In this document: positions 59,679 to 64,000 of the stretch, piece after piece
Position numbering within the stretch: the stretch's first letter is position 1
How the letters are laid out: every line of letters starts with the position of its first letter
DNA from: JAAUTY01 sp964397305
GTDB taxonomy: Bacteria; Cyanobacteriota; Cyanobacteriia; Cyanobacteriales; Spirulinaceae
DNA length: 64,000 bases
Assembly: GCA_964397305.1 (NCBI GenBank)
Contig: CAYNIP010000006.1
Coordinates: forward strand, 62,001-126,000
Reading direction: 5' to 3'
Made by a program: the position numbers and the translations under genes
Notes under the pieces: generated by a model
What the model was told of the DNA's origin: nothing
The model's database searches: none
The model's input: the letters and a program-made list of their open reading frames with translations, nothing else

Positions 59679-60587
59679 TCAGGGCAGTTCCAGCGCGCGC
59701 CGGAGTTGACCCTCGCTGGCGGCGAGTCGGTGCTCGCCCTCGGTGGCGCTGAGCTGACGCCAGTGCATCAATAGCGCTAGCTTAACGCGCTGACCGCTGC
59801 CCTCGAGCAACTCGGCGGCGGCGGCGCGGTCGAGGTCGGTCAGGTCTTGGAGAATGCGGAGGGCGCGATCGCGTAGCTTCTCGTTGCTGACGGCCACATC
59901 GATCATGCGATTGCCGTAGACCTTCCCCAGCTTCACCATAACGCTGGTGGAGAGGATATTGAGGGCCATCTTGGTGACTGTGCCGGCCTTCAGGCGCGTG
60001 GAGCCCGCGAGGATTTCGGGCCCTACCAGCAGTCGAATGTCTACATCGGCGTCGATCGCGACTTGTTCAGCGGGGACACAGGCGATGAACAGACCAAGGG
60101 CTCCGGTGGCCCTAGCCGCTTGCAGAGCGCCGCGCACATAGGGCGTTGTGCCGCCGGCCGTGATGCCGACGACGACATCACGGCCGGTCACGCCAGCGGT
60201 GGCGATCGCCGCTGCACCCTCTTCAGCCTGGTCCTCCAGGGCCTCGGAGCTACGCACCAGGGCCGGCGCACCCCCCGCCAAGATCCCCTGCACCAGCTCG
60301 GGCGGGGTGCAAAATGTGGGGGGGCACTCAACGGCATCCAGAACCCCGAGGCGGCCGCTGGTCCCAGCACCGATGTAGAACAGGCGACCCCCTTTTTGCA
60401 GGGCGGCGGCCGTCCGGTCAATGGCCTGGGCCAGCTCTTGCCGCGCTTGGGCGATCGCCCTCAGGGTGTGAGCGTCCTCACGATTGAAGAGATCGACGAG
60501 TTCCAGGCTGGTGAGTTGGTCCAGGTTGGTACTGTGGGGGTTGATCTGCTCGGTCAGCAAGTGGCCGCGGGATTCCAGGCTGGTCAT
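59679..60587 (-). CDS. murQ: N-acetylmuramic acid 6-phosphate etherase
   Basis: The start at 60587 (MTSLESRGHLLTEQ) matches the family and gives 302 residues, the usual length. The SIS fold shows FYIGAGTSGRLGVLDAVECP (sugar-phosphate loop and catalytic Glu), then GITAGGTTPYVRGAL and STRLKAGTVTKMALNILST. MurQ cleaves the lactyl ether of MurNAc-6-phosphate, giving GlcNAc-6-phosphate and lactate in wall recycling. It probably works with a sugar kinase such as the BadF-type protein at 53330-54244. Confidence 0.92.
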   Translation of the reverse strand: MTSLESRGHLLTEQINPHSTNLDQLTSLELVDLFNREDAHTLRAIAQARQELAQAIDRTAAALQKGGRLFYIGAGTSGRLGVLDAVECPPTFCTPPELVQGILAGGAPALVRSSEALEDQAEEGAAAIATAGVTGRDVVVGITAGGTTPYVRGALQAARATGALGLFIACVPAEQVAIDADVDIRLLVGPEILAGSTRLKAGTVTKMALNILSTSVMVKLGKVYGNRMIDVAVSNEKLRDRALRILQDLTDLDRAAAAELLEGSGQRVKLALLMHWRQLSATEGEHRLAASEGQLRRALELP

Positions 60588-60715
60588 GGTAGGGGGCCTC
60601 GCTCTCGGTCGCACAGGGTCGCGTGCTTCAACCATACACTGCGCCTTGCTGTCGGCTCAAGGCTTCCCCGGCGGGACGAACGGCCGGGAGACGAGCGGCG
60701 CGGGGAACCCCCGCC

Positions 60716-61129
60716 CTAGAGCAATCCCTCGAAGCGGCGGCGCAGGGCTTCGAGTTCATCCCGCGACATTTCGCTGGCCGCCGTGGGATCGTCGGGAGCC
60801 TCGGGCGCGTTGCTGGCGGGCGAGCCCTCGGCCTGCCAATCCATGGTGTCCACGTTGGCCTCAGGGGGGATCGCGAGGTGGCCGGTCTCGACCATCTCCC
60901 AGTCGTAGCCAGCGTCGCGGCAGAATTCCTCAATCTCATCGGCGGCAAAGGCCTCCACCGTCGGCACGGGAAAATCTTGGGCCTCGAGCAGCAGGGCATA
61001 ACGCAGGGCGTCATCTTCGGACTCAAACATCAAGACTTTGTTACGCCCGCCCATCTGGACTGAGTGGATGCCTTCATGGTCCGTACCAGCATTGACGAGC
61101 AACACGTAAACACGTTTGGGCGCAAGCAT
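60716..61129 (-). CDS. DUF3110 family protein
   Basis: The ATG at 61129 (MLAPKRVYVLLVNAGTD) has AAGG nine bases upstream and gives 137 residues; the longer open frame runs back into MITE copy 3 and is not coding. The N-terminal 100 residues (VYVLLVNAGTDHEGIHSVQ, ALLLEAQDFPVPTVEAF) match the cyanobacterial/plastid DUF3110 family. The tail is acidic and ends in a helix. Function unknown. Confidence 0.8.
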   Translation of the reverse strand: MLAPKRVYVLLVNAGTDHEGIHSVQMGGRNKVLMFESEDDALRYALLLEAQDFPVPTVEAFAADEIEEFCRDAGYDWEMVETGHLAIPPEANVDTMDWQAEGSPASNAPEAPDDPTAASEMSRDELEALRRRFEGLL

Positions 61130-61213
61130 GGCAGGCAACCTTAACGAGTAAATGCTAGGGATTACTTTTAGCATATCGCCTCGCTGCGCCGAGTGTGAGC
61201 GACGTGGGCCTGC

Positions 61214-61457
61214 GGGGTGAACGAAAAAAAGCGCGGCTCCTCTGAATTTTGAGCTAGGGTTCAAGGAGTAGAGGGTTGCCCTCTTCTGCGTTACGGGCCC
61301 CACTCTGCGAGAAGCTGCTGCGCGTCTACATCCCTCGGCCCCTGCTCCCAAAGCTGGGAGCAGGGGAGCTAGAAGCCCCTCGCCCAAGTTGGGCGAGGGG
61401 TTGGGGTGAGGGTTTAGCTAAGGAGTACCAACATCCCGCGTAAAGTTTCGTCCATCC
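61214..61457. mobile_element. MITE-like element, family A, copy 3 (244 bp)
   Basis: This shortened copy begins GGGGTGAACGAAAAAAAGC and ends GTTTCGTCCATCC. Flanks are GGGCCTGC (61206-61213) and GGGCCCGC (61458-61465), an 8-bp target duplication with one change. An internal block of about 23 bp near the middle of the other copies is missing. It lies between the DUF3110 gene and the antiporter-like gene. Confidence 0.87.
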
Positions 61458-61607
61458 GGGCCCGCGTTCGGGGGAGGCCGCCCTCGGGCTGCTCAGGGCC
61501 GACCTGGCGCTGCCATAGTATGGTTGAGGGGATAAAGCCTTGTTGCTCCGGTCCTGGGGCCGGCGAGCAGGGTTGCCCCTCGCGGTTTACAAGGGAGCCT
61601 CTTCACC

Positions 61608-63608
61608 TTGCCGACGCTTCACCTGGCTTTGACCGCCCTGTTACTCGTGGCCTGGGGAGCGGCGATCGCCCAACCGCGCCGGCCCCTCACCGGCTGGTGG
61701 CTGGCGGCTCTGGTGGGTGCGAGCCTGCCTCTCTGGGTTCCGGAGCTAGGCCCCCTGCGGCTTGACCCCGATTGGGCCCGCACCCTGGGCCTGCCACCCT
61801 TGCTCTTTGCGGCGGCCTGGCAACTGGAGGGCCGCTTGGCTCGGGTTCACCTCGGGGCGGTGTTGCTTTTGGCGAGCCTGGGGGCGGTGATCAGCCTGGC
61901 TACCATCGGCAGTTTTCTGTTTTACCTCTCTCCCCTCTCCCTAGTCGATAGTTTGCGGCTGGGGGCGGCCTTGGCTGCTACGAGTTCCGTGACCCTAAGA
62001 CTAGCCTGGCAAGCGGTAGGGACGCCGCGCTATTTGCCAGCTCTGCTCGTGGGGGAGAGTGCGCTCAATCAAGGGCTGGCCGTGGTCGGGTTCAGCGCGA
62101 TCGCCAGCTTGACGACTCGCGAGGGTCTCGCGTTCACGACCTGGCAACCCTGGCTCGCAGACTGGGTAACTAGCAGCTTGGGGGGCGGCCTCCTCGGGAT
62201 TGTTGGGGGGCTGCTGTTGCCCCTCGGCCTCCGGGCGACCAAGCGTCAGCCCTATGGGCAAGGGGCCTTGAGCTTGGTGGCGGTGTGGCTGGTGGCGGGC
62301 TTGGCTGAGTACTGGCAGGTCTCGGGGGCGATCGCCGTTGTCTGCCTCGGTTTGGTGGGCGGCTGGCAGGCGGCCACCCAGCTCAGCCCGAGTAATCGGG
62401 AGGTCTTGGCTCAGACCTGGGCCTCGCTAGCCTACACCCTCAGCACGCTCATCTGTTTGCTAGCCGGCTGGGGGGCGATCGCCAGTCTCGGCAGCCTGGA
62501 TGCTTGGTTTGTGCTGATCTGGCTCCTCGTCGTGATCCTTTTAGCCGGTAGCCTCGCGCGGGCCCTCGCTGTTTACCTGCTCGTGCCCCTCGTCAATGCC
62601 CTGCGCCAAGTGACTCCCCTGGATTGGCGGGTGCAGACCCTCTGGCTCGGGGGCGGCCCTCGGAGCCCGATCGCCCTCGTGCTGCTGTTCAGCTTGCCGC
62701 CCGCGAGCGAGACCCCCCAGAGCCTGCTCTTAGCTCTGGCTTTGGGAACTCTCCTGCTCTCCAGCAGCTTGGCCGCCACGAGCTTCGCGCCCCTAGCCCG
62801 CTACTTAGAACTGGCCCAACCCCGCTTGGCCCTGCGAGTAGAACGGTTGCAGGCCCTCCGCACCGCCAAGCGCGAGGCCCTGCAACAGTTTGCTGACCTA
62901 GAGCGTTTCAAGCCCTGGGCCGGAGTCGCCCTCACGACCCTAGCCCAAGACTACCGCCGCACCCTCCAGCAACTGGACCAGGGCCTGGTGGCGCTTTGGG
63001 GCGATCGCCGTCTGTCAGTCTATGACCGCCACCAGGCCCTCTGGCTCCAAGCCCTGACCCTCGAGGCCATGGGCTATCGCTACCTCTACGATTGTGGCTT
63101 GCTGAGCGAGCCCGTGCTGGCGAAGCTCGAGCTACGGGTCACGCTGCGTCGAGATGCGGTCTTGCAGGGTTCGATACCGCCCCCCTTCATCACCCTCCGC
63201 TCAACTCCTGACTGGCTGCGGGGTACGGTCCGCTGGCTCCTGCCCCCCCTCGACGCTTGGCTCAGCCAGCAAGGAGACCTGGCCAAGTATGAGGCCAATG
63301 CCGCCCTGGCCTGTGTCTGCGCGCAAGTGGCCCAGACCCTCGAGCGTTCTCTAGCCGACGGTAGCCTGGAGGCGGCGATCACCCGGGACTGCGTGGCCGC
63401 CTACCAGGAGGACAGCGAGATCGCCGCCCGCCAGCTGGTGTCTGCCGCCAGCCAAGACCCCCAGCAGGTCCGTCACTACCAGCAGCAACTCGGCCAGCGC
63501 ATCGCGACCCTAGGGGAACAGGATGCCCTAGAGCAATTAGTACGAGATGGAGCCCTTAATGCCCGCCTCGCTCAGCAACTCGGCGCGGGGGAAACGGGGG
63601 AGGTCTAG
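61608..63608 (+). CDS. CPA1-type Na+/H+ antiporter-fold protein lacking ion-site aspartates
   Basis: The 666-residue protein has about 12 membrane segments (residues 1-400) and a helical cytoplasmic tail of about 250 residues. It aligns by eye with CPA1 antiporters, but key residues differ. The usual ATDP is ATSS (124-127), the usual GESLLND is GESALNQ (149-155), and the late GGLRGA-like segment is GGGPRSP. The two aspartates needed for cation/proton binding are therefore absent. It may be a non-transporting relative, or may carry another ion. The start appears to be a TTG at 61608. Confidence 0.75.
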   Translation: MPTLHLALTALLLVAWGAAIAQPRRPLTGWWLAALVGASLPLWVPELGPLRLDPDWARTLGLPPLLFAAAWQLEGRLARVHLGAVLLLASLGAVISLATIGSFLFYLSPLSLVDSLRLGAALAATSSVTLRLAWQAVGTPRYLPALLVGESALNQGLAVVGFSAIASLTTREGLAFTTWQPWLADWVTSSLGGGLLGIVGGLLLPLGLRATKRQPYGQGALSLVAVWLVAGLAEYWQVSGAIAVVCLGLVGGWQAATQLSPSNREVLAQTWASLAYTLSTLICLLAGWGAIASLGSLDAWFVLIWLLVVILLAGSLARALAVYLLVPLVNALRQVTPLDWRVQTLWLGGGPRSPIALVLLFSLPPASETPQSLLLALALGTLLLSSSLAATSFAPLARYLELAQPRLALRVERLQALRTAKREALQQFADLERFKPWAGVALTTLAQDYRRTLQQLDQGLVALWGDRRLSVYDRHQALWLQALTLEAMGYRYLYDCGLLSEPVLAKLELRVTLRRDAVLQGSIPPPFITLRSTPDWLRGTVRWLLPPLDAWLSQQGDLAKYEANAALACVCAQVAQTLERSLADGSLEAAITRDCVAAYQEDSEIAARQLVSAASQDPQQVRHYQQQLGQRIATLGEQDALEQLVRDGALNARLAQQLGAGETGEV

Positions 63609-63681
63609 AGTGAACTGGTTCGTCCTTGCCAACCCTGGAGCTAGAATCCTGGCGGCGCAAGGTTGCAGAGCGGGACAGCCT

Positions 63682-64000
63682 CTAATCTAGATCCGTTGCC
63701 CCCTCGTTGGCGGCGGGGGTGTAGAGGGTGCGCTGGTGTTTGCTGAGATCATCGGGGGCGGGCAGGCGCGATCGCCGCACGATCCGGCCCAGGTGCTGCG
63801 GGTCAATGGCACCGAAACGCACGCGCACCTGGGGCCCAGACTCACCGAAGCGGATCACCATGCCGTCGGCGATCGCCAATTGGGTCACGGCTTGACCTTC
63901 AACGTAGGTGCCATTAGCCCCAAAGTTGACCAACTGCCAGCCGTCCGCCTGATTGCGGATTTCGGCATGGCGGCGGGAGACGACGGCACTGTAAAGCACC
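63682..64000 (-). CDS. FHA-domain protein, N-terminus beyond window
   Basis: The frame is open from the right edge to a stop at 63682 and encodes the C-terminal 105 residues or more. SAVVSRRHAEIRN, then LVNFGANGTYVEG is the forkhead-associated pattern (phosphothreonine-binding Ser, Arg, His and the N-G/T loop). These domains recognise phosphothreonine peptides and often work with Ser/Thr kinases such as the SpkB-like protein in this window. The start and any other domain lie outside. Confidence 0.82.
   Translation of the reverse strand, partial: VLYSAVVSRRHAEIRNQADGWQLVNFGANGTYVEGQAVTQLAIADGMVIRFGESGPQVRVRFGAIDPQHLGRIVRRSRLPAPDDLSKHQRTLYTPAANEGATDLD

Noticed and set aside
1..64000. GCGATCGC palindromes considered as operator sites
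   Set aside because: They are HIP1 octamers, abundant genome-wide in many cyanobacteria and mostly inside coding regions.

Overview
The window is from a high-GC cyanobacterium. The HIP1 octamer GCGATCGC recurs throughout, inside and between genes. Several genes are cyanobacterium-specific or typical: CyanoQ (psbQ), a class-B flavodiiron protein (Flv3 type), a light-repressed ribosome hibernation factor (LrtA/HPF), NrtS, a CobA-HemD fusion, an SpkB-like kinase with pentapeptide repeats, and DUF2605/DUF2973/DUF3110 proteins. No rRNA, tRNA, CRISPR array or complete insertion sequence was seen. The species cannot be named from sequence reading alone.

Layout. (1) 1-13.3 kb, all on the minus strand, is a visibly AT-richer surface-glycan operon. 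It runs, in transcription order, cytidylyltransferase, Gfo/Idh oxidoreductase, DegT aminotransferase, SDR epimerase, GNAT acetyltransferase, NeuB-type synthase, AsnB, PseA/WbpG-like sugar amidotransferase, a PD-(D/E)XK-like orphan, a small hypothetical, three SAM methyltransferases and a sulfotransferase cut by the window edge. Many junctions are 4-bp ATGA overlaps. The set makes and activates a nonulosonic (sialic-like) acid, probably amidinated, and may decorate it with methyl and sulfate groups. (2) 13.4-16.5 kb is a tandem array of five Uma2-family genes, one truncated. (3) 16.5-22.2 kb carries an ABC exporter, a DUF3102 protein, RluD and the SpkB-like kinase. (4) 22.9-31.5 kb, plus strand, holds a small secreted protein, a HAD hydrolase, the DUF2605/DUF2973 pair, CobA-HemD, an ABC-2 permease and a PMCA-like Ca2+ ATPase. 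(5) 31.9-39.1 kb is a signalling block: a multi-receiver response regulator coupled to a five-PAS histidine kinase, and a convergent Cache-domain kinase. (6) 39.7-48.4 kb has a DppB-like permease, an Rpn-family nuclease, a lone PAAR protein, an SLH-anchored GHL10 hydrolase, Flv3, CoaX and PstS. (7) 48.7-55.9 kb has psbQ, an FAD oxidase and nrtS, then a TVP38 protein, a GtrB-like glycosyltransferase, a MOSC protein, a BadF-type sugar kinase and two secreted proteins. (8) 56-64 kb has LipB, LrtA with a structured leader, a 32-residue membrane peptide, a site-2 protease, MurQ, a DUF3110 protein, an antiporter-fold protein lacking its ion-binding aspartates, and a partial FHA protein.

The strongest unannotated signals are two families of small non-autonomous transposable elements. 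One has three copies of about 244-267 bp and the other two copies of 92 and 51 bp. Each copy is bounded by terminal inverted repeats and 8-bp target duplications that can be read directly from the flanks. One insertion landed on a stop codon and rebuilt it from the target duplication.
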